Shown: positions 16,229-24,408 of the stretch, piece by piece
Numbering within the stretch: the first letter of the stretch is position 1
How the letters are laid out: each line of letters opens with the position of its first letter
Assembly (NCBI RefSeq): GCF_020026895.1
Contig: NZ_JAINZW010000001.1
Span: forward strand, 434,001-498,000
Source: Novilysobacter selenitireducens
Lineage (GTDB): Bacteria > Pseudomonadota > Gammaproteobacteria > Xanthomonadales > Xanthomonadaceae
Direction: 5' to 3'
Length of the DNA stretch: 64,000 nucleotides
Notes under the pieces: generated by a model
Told to the model about the DNA's origin: nothing
Seen by the model: the letters and a program-made list of their open reading frames with translations, nothing else
The model's database searches: none
Program-made: the position numbers and the translations under genes

Positions 16229-17527
16229 ATGACCACCGTTGCTCCCAGATCGCCCTCGACCGCCATGCCGACCTCGCCCCCGTTCAGCGCGACATCGGCG
16301 GACCCGCCCCGCCGCCACGACATCGACGCGTTGCGCGTGCTCGCCTTCGGCCTGCTGATCCTCTACCACGTGGGCATGTTCTACGTGGCCGACTGGGGCT
16401 GGCACGTCAAATCCGGCTACCTGTCCGAATGGCTGCAATGGCCGATGCGGGTGGTCAACCAGTGGCGGATGCCGCTGCTGTTCCTGATCTCGGGCATGGC
16501 GGCGCACTTCCTGTTGCGACGGACCACGCCCGGCGCCTTCGCCCGTGGCCGGATCCACCGCCTGCTGCTGCCACTGGCGTTCGGCATGGCGGTGGTCGTG
16601 CCGCCGCAGGCCTACGTGCAGGCGCTGTCCAACGGCGCGTTCGAGGGCGGCTACCTCGACTTCGTGGTGCACTACTTCACGTTCCAGCCCTGGCCGGCGG
16701 GTGCCTTCGACGGCTCGCACGTCGGCATCACCTGGAACCACCTCTGGTACCTGCCGTACCTGCTGGTCTACTCGCTGCTGCTGGTCGCCCTGCTGCCGGT
16801 GCTGCGCAGCCGCGCCGGTCTGGCATTCCAGCGCCGCATCCAGGGCCTGCGTGGCCTGCGGCTGTGGGTGCTGCCGGCGATTCCGCTGACGCTGGCGACC
16901 TGGGCGCTGTCCGGTGCATTCCCGACCACGCACGACCTGGTCACCGACTGGCATACGCACGCGCAATCGCTGGCGATGTTCCTGGTCGGCTACTGGATCG
17001 GCACCGACAGCGGGCTGTGGGCGGAACTGCGGCGCCTGCGATGGGTATGGCTGGCGGCGGCAGTGGCGACGTTCACGGCGTACGCCGTGCTGATGCATAC
17101 CACCGAGCCGGTCCCCAGCTTCGACCGCGCCATGTACGACTTCGCCCAGCGGCTCAACCAGTGGACGTGGCTGCTGCTTGTGCTGGGCTGGGGCCACCAT
17201 CTGCTCAACCGGCCCTTCCGCTGGTTGCCGTGGGCGACGTCATCGGTCTACCCGTGGTACGTGCTGCACCAGACGATCACCGTGGTGGCCGGGTTCTGGC
17301 TGGCGCGGCTGTCACTGGGACCGGTGGTGGAGCCGGTGTTGCTGGTGGCGGTCACGGCGGGCGGCTGCGTGCTGCTGACCGATGCGGTGATCCGCCGCTC
17401 GCGCCTGTTACGGCCACTGTTCGGCATGCCGGCCGTCGTCGCCGGCCATCGGGCAAAAGAAAACCGGACAGGCGCGGAGGACGCCGGTCCGGTCGAAACG
17501 GGCATTGCGGCCGGCCGGGGGGCCTGA
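16229..17527 (+). CDS. Acyltransferase 3 family membrane protein
   Basis: 432 aa with about ten to eleven membrane segments. The family opening is at about residues 30-50 (RRHDIDALRVLAFGLLILYHVGMF), with the catalytic-type His in ILYHVG and a downstream RMPLLFLISGMAAHFLLRR. These enzymes transfer acyl groups from the cytoplasm to sugars or other exported molecules; the acceptor here is not apparent. The start chosen is the ATG at 16229; an in-frame ATG at 16265 is possible. The first 28 residues are Ser/Thr/Pro-rich and disordered. Divergent from the LytTR gene, which may regulate it. Confidence 0.85.
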   Translation: MTTVAPRSPSTAMPTSPPFSATSADPPRRHDIDALRVLAFGLLILYHVGMFYVADWGWHVKSGYLSEWLQWPMRVVNQWRMPLLFLISGMAAHFLLRRTTPGAFARGRIHRLLLPLAFGMAVVVPPQAYVQALSNGAFEGGYLDFVVHYFTFQPWPAGAFDGSHVGITWNHLWYLPYLLVYSLLLVALLPVLRSRAGLAFQRRIQGLRGLRLWVLPAIPLTLATWALSGAFPTTHDLVTDWHTHAQSLAMFLVGYWIGTDSGLWAELRRLRWVWLAAAVATFTAYAVLMHTTEPVPSFDRAMYDFAQRLNQWTWLLLVLGWGHHLLNRPFRWLPWATSSVYPWYVLHQTITVVAGFWLARLSLGPVVEPVLLVAVTAGGCVLLTDAVIRRSRLLRPLFGMPAVVAGHRAKENRTGAEDAGPVETGIAAGRGA

Positions 17528-17556
17528 ACCGGGCTGCTCCAGGAGAGAGGAGTCGA

Positions 17557-18354
17557 TTATTCGAGGCTGGCGGTCATCTCGGTGCTGCCACCTTCGGCGG
17601 CGATGCTGTCCATGCGATCGAGCGGCAGGCCGGTGACGGCATCGACCGGGGCGGCGTCGCCCGGGTAGGCCACGGACGGGCCGTGCGACGCGGCATCGGC
17701 CACCACCACGGTCGAGCCGTGTTCGGTGATCGAGAACAGCTTGCGGGCGAACTCGTGCGGCAGGCGCACGCAGCCGTGGCTGGCGGGCTTGCCGGGAATG
17801 CGGCCGGCGTGCAGGGCGATGCCGTCCCAGGTCAGCCGCTGCATGAAGGGCATCGGCGCGTTGTCGTAGAGGTTGGAATAGTGCTCCTCGCGCTTCTGCA
17901 GGATCGGGAACACGCCGGTCGGCGTCTCGTGGCCGGGCTTGCCGCTGCTGATGGTGGACACCGCGATGCGCACGCCGTTGCGGTACACGTGGGCGCGCTG
18001 CTCGGGCAGGCTCACCACGACCACCAGCGGGCCGGCGGGCGAGGCTTCGGGGTTCCACAGGTAGTCGCCGGGCTCCAGGTCGAACGTGGGGTCGGCGGCA
18101 ACAACGGGCTTCAGCACGGGCGCGGGCTGGGCGCGGTCGGCGTGCAGGCCGGAGACGGGGGCGGCGGCATCGAAGCGGTTCGCGTCGAACGCCGGGGCCT
18201 GCGCGGCAACCGGCAGTGCGATGGCCAAGGCGAGCGTCAGACCCGCCAGGCGCGGCAGCAGCGACTGGCGGGCGTGGAGGTTCTTCGAAGAATTCGGCGC
18301 GATGGCATCGTTGTTCGTGGTCATGTCTGCGGCCCCGTCGTGGTGTGTGTTCAT
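17557..18354 (-). CDS. L,D-transpeptidase, exported
   Basis: 265 aa. A signal peptide follows a basic start (LLPRLAGLTLALAIALPVAAQA). The YkuD domain spans about residues 110-225: VVVSLPEQRAHVYRNGVRI, then the catalytic motif HAGRIPGKPASHGCVRLP with the nucleophile Cys. The enzyme makes 3-3 peptidoglycan cross-links or attaches proteins to the wall in the periplasm. The start is at 18354, or at 18324 (MTTNNDA), which gives a tighter signal peptide; the sequence does not decide. The 330-bp gap upstream is shared with a divergent TonB-like gene. Confidence 0.88.
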   Translation of the reverse strand: MNTHHDGAADMTTNNDAIAPNSSKNLHARQSLLPRLAGLTLALAIALPVAAQAPAFDANRFDAAAPVSGLHADRAQPAPVLKPVVAADPTFDLEPGDYLWNPEASPAGPLVVVVSLPEQRAHVYRNGVRIAVSTISSGKPGHETPTGVFPILQKREEHYSNLYDNAPMPFMQRLTWDGIALHAGRIPGKPASHGCVRLPHEFARKLFSITEHGSTVVVADAASHGPSVAYPGDAAPVDAVTGLPLDRMDSIAAEGGSTEMTASLE

Positions 18355-18541
18355 GGCTGCAGACCCTAGGCAGGCCATGGTGATCACCCGTTTGATGATG
18401 GTGTCCGGAAGTTGAACGGTGGCGGTTTTTTCGCCACGTTTCGGGCCGATTTCTTCACGGCCGTGCCACGTGTCTGGCTGCCGCCTGAGCGGAACCGGCG
18501 CGGTCGGGAACCCCCGTCGGCAGGTGGGTCCGTTACGCCGA

Positions 18542-18562
18542 AACCCTTGCAGGGCAAGGGTT
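18542..18562. other. Perfect hairpin in divergent gap between L,D-transpeptidase and TonB-like genes
   Basis: AACCCTTGC-AGG-GCAAGGGTT is a perfect 9-bp stem with a 3-base loop and no T-run. The 329-bp gap 18355-18683 holds no gene. Besides this hairpin it contains GTGGCG-TTTTTT-CGCCAC at about 18421-18438. Role unknown: operator, transcript-end processing or part of a small RNA are all possible. Confidence 0.5.
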
Positions 18563-18683
18563 CTGGGCGGCAATGGGACGCCGCTCAGGACGGCGCTAAA
18601 GATCCCGCGGGCGCTGCCGATATCCGGTGGCCAAGGTTTTTCTCCCCGTGGTTTCTCTCCCCTCCCTCCAAGAGATGCGTCCC

Positions 18684-18989
18684 ATGCAGCGTTCCATCCT
18701 CTCCATCGCCCTGGCCACGCTGGCCGTCGCCTTCGTCGCCCCGGTGCAGGCCATCACCCCGGTCAAGCGCGTCGACCCGGTCTACCCGTCGGAAGCGGCG
18801 CGTGCGGGCACGCAGGGCTTCGTCGAAGTCGAGTACACCGTCGAAGGCGGCAAGGTCGCCAACGTCTCGGTGCTCAACGCCAAGCCGGCGCGCACGTTCG
18901 AGTCGGCCGCGGTGCGCGCGGTCAAGCAATGGCAGTTCGCGTCCGGCAGCACGGGTCGCGGCAAGGTGCGCCTGGACTTCTCGCTCTAA
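18684..18989 (+). CDS. Exported TonB C-terminal domain protein
   Basis: 101 aa. A signal peptide (MQRSILSIALATLAVAFVAPVQA) is followed directly by a TonB C-terminal-like domain (RVDPVYPSEAARAGTQGFVEVEY..FESAAVRAVKQWQFA). It lacks the long Pro-rich spacer of true TonB, so it cannot span the periplasm as the energy transducer does. Such stand-alone domains are common in xanthomonads and their role is unclear. AAGAGA precedes two in-frame ATGs (18675, 18684); the second gives the cleaner signal. Followed by a strong terminator. Confidence 0.82.
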   Translation: MQRSILSIALATLAVAFVAPVQAITPVKRVDPVYPSEAARAGTQGFVEVEYTVEGGKVANVSVLNAKPARTFESAAVRAVKQWQFASGSTGRGKVRLDFSL

Positions 18990-19017
18990 CAGCGACGCTC
19001 CACCTGCAGCACCCTGG

Positions 19018-19047
19018 AAACGCGCCGGCAACGGCGCGTTTTCTTTT
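19018..19047 (+). terminator. Rho-independent terminator after TonB-like gene
   Basis: Stem AACGCGCCG / CGGCGCGTT with a short loop, followed by TTCTTTT, 29 bases past the stop. Confidence 0.88.
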
Positions 19048-19136
19048 GCGCGATGTCGCCACCGCGTAGACCCTTCACGCCGGGCGTGGCGCACGGCATC
19101 GACACTGGGCGTCCCCAACGCACCACGAGACGCGCC

Positions 19137-20042
19137 ATGGCCCGCAAGACCGTCCGGCAGATCGCCGACCTGCTCGAGAAGATCGACACCGCGATGCTGA
19201 CCACCGTCGGCCCCGACGGATTCCTCGTCAGCCGCCCGCTGTCCACGCGCGCCAGTTCGTTCGACGGCAAGCGCGTGTGGTTCTTTACCGAGGCCGACAG
19301 CCCGAAGGTCGCGGAAATCGCGCGCCACCCCAAGGTCAACCTCGCCTACGCCTCCAGCGACCGCAACACGTACGTGTCGCTGGCCGGCACCGCCGAGGTC
19401 AACCGCGACCGCCGCCGCATCGGCCGGTTGTGGAACGACGCGATGAAGGCGTTCTTCCCCAACGGCAAGGACGACCCCAACCTGGTGCTGCTTGAAGTGC
19501 AGGTGCGCAGCATCGAGTACTGGGACGGCCCGGGCAGCCTGGTCGGGAAGCTCGTCGGGTTCGTTGTCGCGCGCGTCACCGGCGACGAGGAACACATGGG
19601 CGACAACCGCCTGATCGACATGAGCGGCAAGCGCGCGGCCTCGCGCCTGCCGCCCTCGCACAAGGACGCCCCCGCCGACGCGCGCAAGGCGGCCAAGCAG
19701 GCGTTGAAGAAGACGCCAACGAAGAAGACACCGACGAAGAAGGCGGCGTCCGGGAAGGCATCCGCGAAGAAGACGGCAAACAGCAAGGCGCCCGCGAAGA
19801 CGTCCACCCGCACGGCCGCGACTAAAAAGCCCGTTGCAAGGAAGGCGACCGCGAAGCGCCCCGCCACGAAGAAAGCCGCCACGAAGAAAGCCGCCGCGGG
19901 AAAGACGTCAGGCCGGGCAACCAACGCCCCCGCCGCCAAGGCGCCGGTCAAGCGCGCGACGAAGAAGAGCGCGCGCCGTTCCACATCCACCGCCGGCGCG
20001 CGCGTCGAGGCCATCCGCCGCGTGCGCACGCGCGGCCGCTGA
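19137..20042 (+). CDS. Pyridoxamine 5-phosphate oxidase-like protein fused to a histone H1-like tail
   Basis: 301 aa. Residues 1 to about 165 are a PPOX-fold, general stress protein 26-like domain (ADLLEKIDTAMLTTVGPDGFLVSRPLS, VWFFTEADSPKVAEIARHPKVNLAY, LLEVQVRSIEYWDGP), a split-barrel that binds flavin or pyridoxal phosphate. From about residue 174 the protein becomes an Ala/Lys/Thr-rich repeat with TPTKK, ATKKAA and KKSARR units, ending RRVRTRGR. This resembles bacterial histone H1-like proteins that bind DNA without sequence preference. The frame is continuous and the tail has the same GC-rich codon use, so it is not a sequencing artefact. The ATG at 19137 starts the homology. Confidence 0.85.
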   Translation: MARKTVRQIADLLEKIDTAMLTTVGPDGFLVSRPLSTRASSFDGKRVWFFTEADSPKVAEIARHPKVNLAYASSDRNTYVSLAGTAEVNRDRRRIGRLWNDAMKAFFPNGKDDPNLVLLEVQVRSIEYWDGPGSLVGKLVGFVVARVTGDEEHMGDNRLIDMSGKRAASRLPPSHKDAPADARKAAKQALKKTPTKKTPTKKAASGKASAKKTANSKAPAKTSTRTAATKKPVARKATAKRPATKKAATKKAAAGKTSGRATNAPAAKAPVKRATKKSARRSTSTAGARVEAIRRVRTRGR

Positions 20043-20123
20043 GCGGGCGGAGGGTCGCCTCCGCGTCAAACCCTGCCCCCGGAGGCAGGGTTCGGCATAA
20101 CTAGGCGCGTCCCGCCCGATGGC

Positions 20124-20501
20124 TCAGTCCAGTTGCTGCAGCGCGTGCCCGGCGCCGTTGCACACGGTGATATGACCATCGGCACCGGCCTCACCGCTGG
20201 CGCGCACGCGATCGCCCACCTCGATGTCCGGGAACGCACCCACGCCCGGTGCCGGGCAGAGGTTGAGCCGCGCCGGGATCTCGACCGTGACCGGCCCCGA
20301 TGCGGTGTCGACCTGCATCGTCGCGTTGCCGTCGTACGCCCAAGGATCGCGGTCGATGGCGACCACGCGGCCCTCGGCGCTGGCCTGGGCGCCGGCGTCG
20401 GCCGTGGGTGCGGCGGTCTGGCAACCGGCCAGTGCGAGTGCCGCCAGCGACAGGGCGGCGGCGAATGGGACGTGGCGAGCGAACGTGGCGGGTCGGATCA
20501 T
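20124..20501 (-). CDS. Small lipoprotein of unknown function
   Basis: 125 aa. Lipoprotein signal MIRPATFARHVPFAAALSLAALALAGC, lipobox LAGC at about 27 with Gln at +2, so outer-membrane sorting is expected. The mature part has a beta-rich look (EGRVVAIDRDPWAYDGNATMQVDTASGPVTVEIPARL) with VGDRVRASG, reminiscent of small OB-fold periplasmic proteins. No family assigned. It converges on the PPOX gene; a hairpin AACCCTGCC/GGCAGGGTT lies at about 20071-20092 between them. Confidence 0.7.
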   Translation of the reverse strand: MIRPATFARHVPFAAALSLAALALAGCQTAAPTADAGAQASAEGRVVAIDRDPWAYDGNATMQVDTASGPVTVEIPARLNLCPAPGVGAFPDIEVGDRVRASGEAGADGHITVCNGAGHALQQLD

Positions 20502-20586
20502 GGGGCGGTCTCGGCAGTCGAAGGAAACGCGACGCTAGCGGCCCACCCGGCAACCGTGCGTGAGTGGCCGGCCTACGACCCCACCC

Positions 20587-22197
20587 CTACGAACCCAGCG
20601 CCTGCTGGATGTCCTCCAGCGGCTGGCCGCGCGTCTCAACGCCGTGGCGCAGCAGGATGGCCGCGGCCACCGCCATCGGCACCGCCAGCACCAGCGCCGA
20701 CACGGTGAAGTTGGCGAAGAAGCCCATCACCCCCATCCCCGCGCCGAGGATGCCGCCGGCCTTGGAGCTGGCGGCGATCACGCCCGCGCCGGTGCCGCGC
20801 AGGTGCACCGGGTAGATCTCGGCCGCGTACGGGATCAGCATCGCGATCACGCCGCTGACGCTGACCAGCAGCGCCACGGTGGCGGCCACGGTCACGGCCT
20901 GCGACTTCAGGCCGAGCACGCCGATGGCGACGAATGCCAGCAGGGCCAGCGCCGTCAGGCCGATGAACAGCGCCAGCGCGCGCACGCTGCTCCAGCGGTG
21001 GTAAAGGGCGATGACCACGGCGATGCCCGGCAGCGCCAGCACCGCCGACCGCGCCAGCAGCGCGCTGGCACCGGCCGCGTCCACGCCCATCTGCACCAGG
21101 TTGACCGGCAGCCACAGCAGGAAGCCGAAGTTCACCAGCCCCCACGCCAGACCGGCCAGCAGCAGGCCCCAGCTGATGCGCGCATGGCGGCCGCGCAGCA
21201 GGGCGCGCAGCCCGGTGACGGGGTGCTGTTCGTTGATCACCGGTGCACCCGGGTGGCGCGCGTCGTCGGTTTCAACGGCACGGGACGATGCCGTTCCGGC
21301 GAACTTCGCCAGCACCGCGCGCGCTTCGCGCTCGAGCCCGGCGTTGGACAGGAACCGCGGCGATTCGGGGATGTAGCGGTTGAGGAACACGATCAGCGCG
21401 CCGGTCGGCAGACCCAGCAGCCACAGGATCCGCCAGCTGAACATCGGCTCCAGCCACGCCGCCGCGCCGGCCGCCAGCAGGTAGCCCGCCGAGGTGCCGA
21501 CGCCGCCCAACGCCACCAGCAGCCAGCCGCGGTGCGCCGCGGGCACGGTCTCGGCCATCAGGGTGAAGGTGATGGGCAACAGGCCGCCGGCCGAAGCGCC
21601 CATCAGGAAGCACATCGCCAGGTTCCACTCGAAGGTCGGCATCGCCCCGCAGATCGCGGTGCCCATGAACATCAGCGCCGACAGCAGGATCGCCGCGCGC
21701 CGGCCGAAGGCGTCGGCCATCCAGCCCCACAGCACCGAGCCGACGGTGGTGCCGGTCAGCGCGACCAGCGCCAGCACGCTCGCGGTCGGCGTATCGATGG
21801 CGTATTCCAGGCTCATGCCCGGCATCACGAAGCCGAGCGTGGCCGGCTTCATCACGTCCACCGCCAGCGCCGCCACCAGCACCATGACCAGCGTCCAGTG
21901 TTCGCGGTTGAGCGCGACGCCGTCGGCGACGTGGAAGTGCACCGCATTTGCGTCGCCATGCAGGGTCTGGCGCATCTGCGCCAGGCGCGGCATCAGGCCG
22001 TACGCCGACAGCGCCAGCCCGACCGGGATCAGCGCCATGCCCGACCACATGGTCGCGTCCATCGGCATGCCGACCATCTGCCAGTCGGTGTACCGGCCCA
22101 TCCAGAACATCGGCAGGTGTGCCAGCACCCCGGCGACCACCGCGGCGCAGCCCAGCCAGAAGGCGACCGGGTGGTGGAAGGACAGGCCGTGTTTCAT
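20587..22197 (-). CDS. MFS transporter (metabolite:H+ symporter type)
   Basis: 536 aa with about twelve membrane segments. MFS motif A is seen as WGWMADAFGRRAAIL and the sugar-porter-like RYIPESPRFL follows the sixth helix, which places it in the sugar/metabolite:H+ symporter group. The substrate is not evident. The N-terminal 110 residues are longer than usual and include two extra hydrophobic segments (GCAAVVAGVLAHLPMFW, GMALIPVGLALSAYG). The ATG at 22197 starts the protein-like part; the frame stays open to 22671 only as a shadow of the divergent exoD. No ribosome site is obvious. Confidence 0.85.
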   Translation of the reverse strand: MKHGLSFHHPVAFWLGCAAVVAGVLAHLPMFWMGRYTDWQMVGMPMDATMWSGMALIPVGLALSAYGLMPRLAQMRQTLHGDANAVHFHVADGVALNREHWTLVMVLVAALAVDVMKPATLGFVMPGMSLEYAIDTPTASVLALVALTGTTVGSVLWGWMADAFGRRAAILLSALMFMGTAICGAMPTFEWNLAMCFLMGASAGGLLPITFTLMAETVPAAHRGWLLVALGGVGTSAGYLLAAGAAAWLEPMFSWRILWLLGLPTGALIVFLNRYIPESPRFLSNAGLEREARAVLAKFAGTASSRAVETDDARHPGAPVINEQHPVTGLRALLRGRHARISWGLLLAGLAWGLVNFGFLLWLPVNLVQMGVDAAGASALLARSAVLALPGIAVVIALYHRWSSVRALALFIGLTALALLAFVAIGVLGLKSQAVTVAATVALLVSVSGVIAMLIPYAAEIYPVHLRGTGAGVIAASSKAGGILGAGMGVMGFFANFTVSALVLAVPMAVAAAILLRHGVETRGQPLEDIQQALGS

Positions 22198-22341
22198 CGG
22201 GGGGTGCCAGGCGGGGAACGCGCGAGCGTACCGGCGCGCGCGCGCCCGCGATAGCGCGCTGCCGCGTTGCCGGCCGCCGTGACGCGGCCCTGATCCGGGC
22301 CCCGCTAGCGTGCCGGCCTTCGCCCTTTCTCCCGCAAGTCG

Positions 22342-23036
22342 ATGACCAGCAGCGCGCCGCTCCATACGCTCGGGGAACTGCTCGACCGCCTCGAGGCCGC
22401 CGGCAATGGATCCCCTGGCCACAGTGCGGCCGGGGGCGGGGCGGGCGAGTGCGCGGACAAGGACACGGACGAAGGCAAGGACAATGACAAGGACGCCGTA
22501 ACGCTGGGCGCGCTCATCGACGAGATCGGCACCCGTTCCTTCGGCCCGCTCCTGCTGCTGGCGGGGCTGGTCACGGTGATGCCGATCGTCGGCGACATCC
22601 CCGGGGTGCCCACGGTCATGGCGTTGCTGGTGCTGCTGGTGGCCGGGCAACTGCTGCTGGGCCGCGAGCACTTCTGGCTGCCGCGCTGGGTGCTGGACCG
22701 CCGCGTGCGACGCGACCGCCTGGTGCGTGCACTGGGCTGGCTGCGCAGGCCCGCGCGGTGGGTGACCGCCTGCTGCGGCCGCGCCTGGCCTGGCTGGTCC
22801 GCAGGCCGGGACAGTACGCGATCGCCGTCGCCTGCGTCGTCATCGCACTGGCGATGCCGCCGATGGAGCTCGTCCCTTTCAGCGCCAACGCCGCCGGCGC
22901 GGTGCTGCTCGCGTTCGGCCTGGCGCTGATCGCGCGCGACGGGGTGTTCGCGCTGGTGGCATATGTCATCACGGCGCTGACCCTGGCGTGGGTGGTGCAG
23001 GGGCTGCTAGACGGGTCCCGCGCCGTGCGGGGTTGA
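22342..23036 (+). pseudogene. exoD-like exopolysaccharide synthesis protein, frameshifted
   Basis: The ExoD family product is split over two frames. Codons from 22342 give HTLGELLDRLEAAG..TLGALIDEIGTRSFGPLLLLAGLVTVMPIVGDIPGVPT..RALGWLRRPARWV. At about 22758 the reading must shift by -1 to continue as GDRLLRPRLAWLVRRPGQYAIAVACVVIALAMPP to the stop at 23036. Comparison with the intact paralogue at 35158 shows the two parts are colinear and together full-length. A Gly/Asp/Lys-rich insert lies at residues about 25-50. It is a real frameshift or a sequence error near GGTGGGTG; programmed slippage is less likely. The intact form would be a four-helix inner-membrane protein. Confidence 0.75.
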
Positions 23037-23088
23037 TCGCGCCCGTCACCGCCGCCATTGCAGGAGTCCATCCGAACCGGGAGTTCCC

Positions 23089-23760
23089 ATGCCCACCGTC
23101 CTGATCACCGGCGCCAACCGCGGCATCGGCCTGTCGCTGGCCCGCCGCTACACCGCGCGCGGCGACCGTGTCATCGCCGCCTGCCGCCAGTCCAGCCCCG
23201 AACTCGACGCCACCGGCGCGCAGGTCGAAGCCGGGGTCGACGTGACCGACGGCAAGGCCTTGGCCGCGCTGGCCGACCGCCTGGGCGACACCCGCATCGA
23301 CGTGCTGGTGTGCAATGCCGGCATCCTCGGCCGCGAGGCGCTGGATGCGCTGGACGACGACGCGTTCGAGCGCATGCGCCGGCAGTTCGAGGTCAACGCC
23401 ATCGGCCCGCTGCGCACCGTGCACGCGCTGCAGGAGCGGTTGGGCGACGGCGCGAAGGTCGGCATCGTCACCAGCCGCATGGGCTCGGTGGCCGACAACA
23501 CCTCCGGCGGACGCTACGGTTACCGCGCGTCGAAGGCGGCGGTCAACGCGATCGGCAAGTCGCTGGCGGTCGACCTGGAAAAGCGCGGCATCGCGGTGGT
23601 GCTGCTGCACCCGGGGTACGTTGCCACCGAGATGGTCGGCGGCACCGGCGACATCCAGCCCGACGACGCAGCCGCGCAGCTCGTGCAGCGGCTGGACGAG
23701 CTGACGCTCGACCGGACCGGAACCTTCGTCCACGCCAACGGCCAGCCGCTGCCGTGGTGA
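23089..23760 (+). CDS. SDR family NAD(P)-dependent oxidoreductase
   Basis: 223 aa classical short-chain dehydrogenase. Cofactor loop TGANRGIG at residues 7-14, NAG at about 81-83, and active-site YGYRASK (Tyr/Lys) at about 144-150, with Ser in VTSRMGS upstream. The ending LHPGYVATEMVGG fits the family. The substrate cannot be read from the sequence. GGGAG precedes the ATG at a good distance. The next gene begins 19 bases after its stop, so the two are probably co-transcribed. Confidence 0.9.
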   Translation: MPTVLITGANRGIGLSLARRYTARGDRVIAACRQSSPELDATGAQVEAGVDVTDGKALAALADRLGDTRIDVLVCNAGILGREALDALDDDAFERMRRQFEVNAIGPLRTVHALQERLGDGAKVGIVTSRMGSVADNTSGGRYGYRASKAAVNAIGKSLAVDLEKRGIAVVLLHPGYVATEMVGGTGDIQPDDAAAQLVQRLDELTLDRTGTFVHANGQPLPW

Positions 23761-23779
23761 CCGCCCTGGAGCCGATGCG

Positions 23780-24316
23780 ATGAGCGCCGACGAATACGAC
23801 CCCGACGACAACTTCGCCCACGGCCTGGAGGGCGTCGACGACATCGACGAGGACGCCGCCACCGAGCAGTTGGCGTGGCAGTGGCTGCTCTACGTCAATC
23901 CCGACGACGAGGATGGCGCGCAGGAGCAGTTCGCCGCCTGGCAGGAGGCATGGCTGGCCGCCGGCGGCAATGACGCCGATGCCGACCCGGTGGCCGCGCT
24001 GGCGGCAGTCACCGACTGGCGCTCCAGCGTGCAGGTCGACGTCGACGACGCGGCCGCGCTCGTCGATGGCCTGACCCAGCTCGTCGCCCGGGTGGACGTG
24101 CAGATCGACTGGGGCGTGGACGACCCGGCCGACGACGCCGATCCCGAATCGCTGATGGCCGAGGCGCATGCCGCGTTGCGCCAGCACGGTTACACGCTGT
24201 GGGTGTGGGACGCCGGCTCCGACAAGAGCGCGGCCTGGCTGGCCTACCGGCGCGACGACGATGCGGTGCGCACGTTGGCTTCGGCATTGGGGATTCCGGT
24301 GCGCGCGGGCGCCTGA
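23780..24316 (+). CDS. DUF6630-like acidic protein
   Basis: 178 aa and strongly acidic, with runs such as DDIDEDAATEQ. Recognisable blocks are WQWLLYVNPDDEDGAQEQFAAWQEAW, VQIDWGVDDP and HGYTLWVWDAGSDKSAAWLAYRRDD, which I recall from the DUF6630 family of unknown function. No signal peptide or membrane helix, so cytoplasmic. It begins 19 bases after the SDR gene. Confidence 0.7.
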   Translation: MSADEYDPDDNFAHGLEGVDDIDEDAATEQLAWQWLLYVNPDDEDGAQEQFAAWQEAWLAAGGNDADADPVAALAAVTDWRSSVQVDVDDAAALVDGLTQLVARVDVQIDWGVDDPADDADPESLMAEAHAALRQHGYTLWVWDAGSDKSAAWLAYRRDDDAVRTLASALGIPVRAGA

Positions 24317-24408
24317 CGGGCGTCGCCGACGGACGGTGTCCGTTGCCGCAAGGGCGGCGCGTTGCCACGTGGACCGGTCCCGCGTGGGGCCACTCCGGAG
24401 TACGCGCC

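Noticed and set aside
22750-22770. Programmed -1 frameshift in exoD
   Set aside because: No classic slippery heptamer or downstream structure is evident; a mutation or sequence error is simpler.
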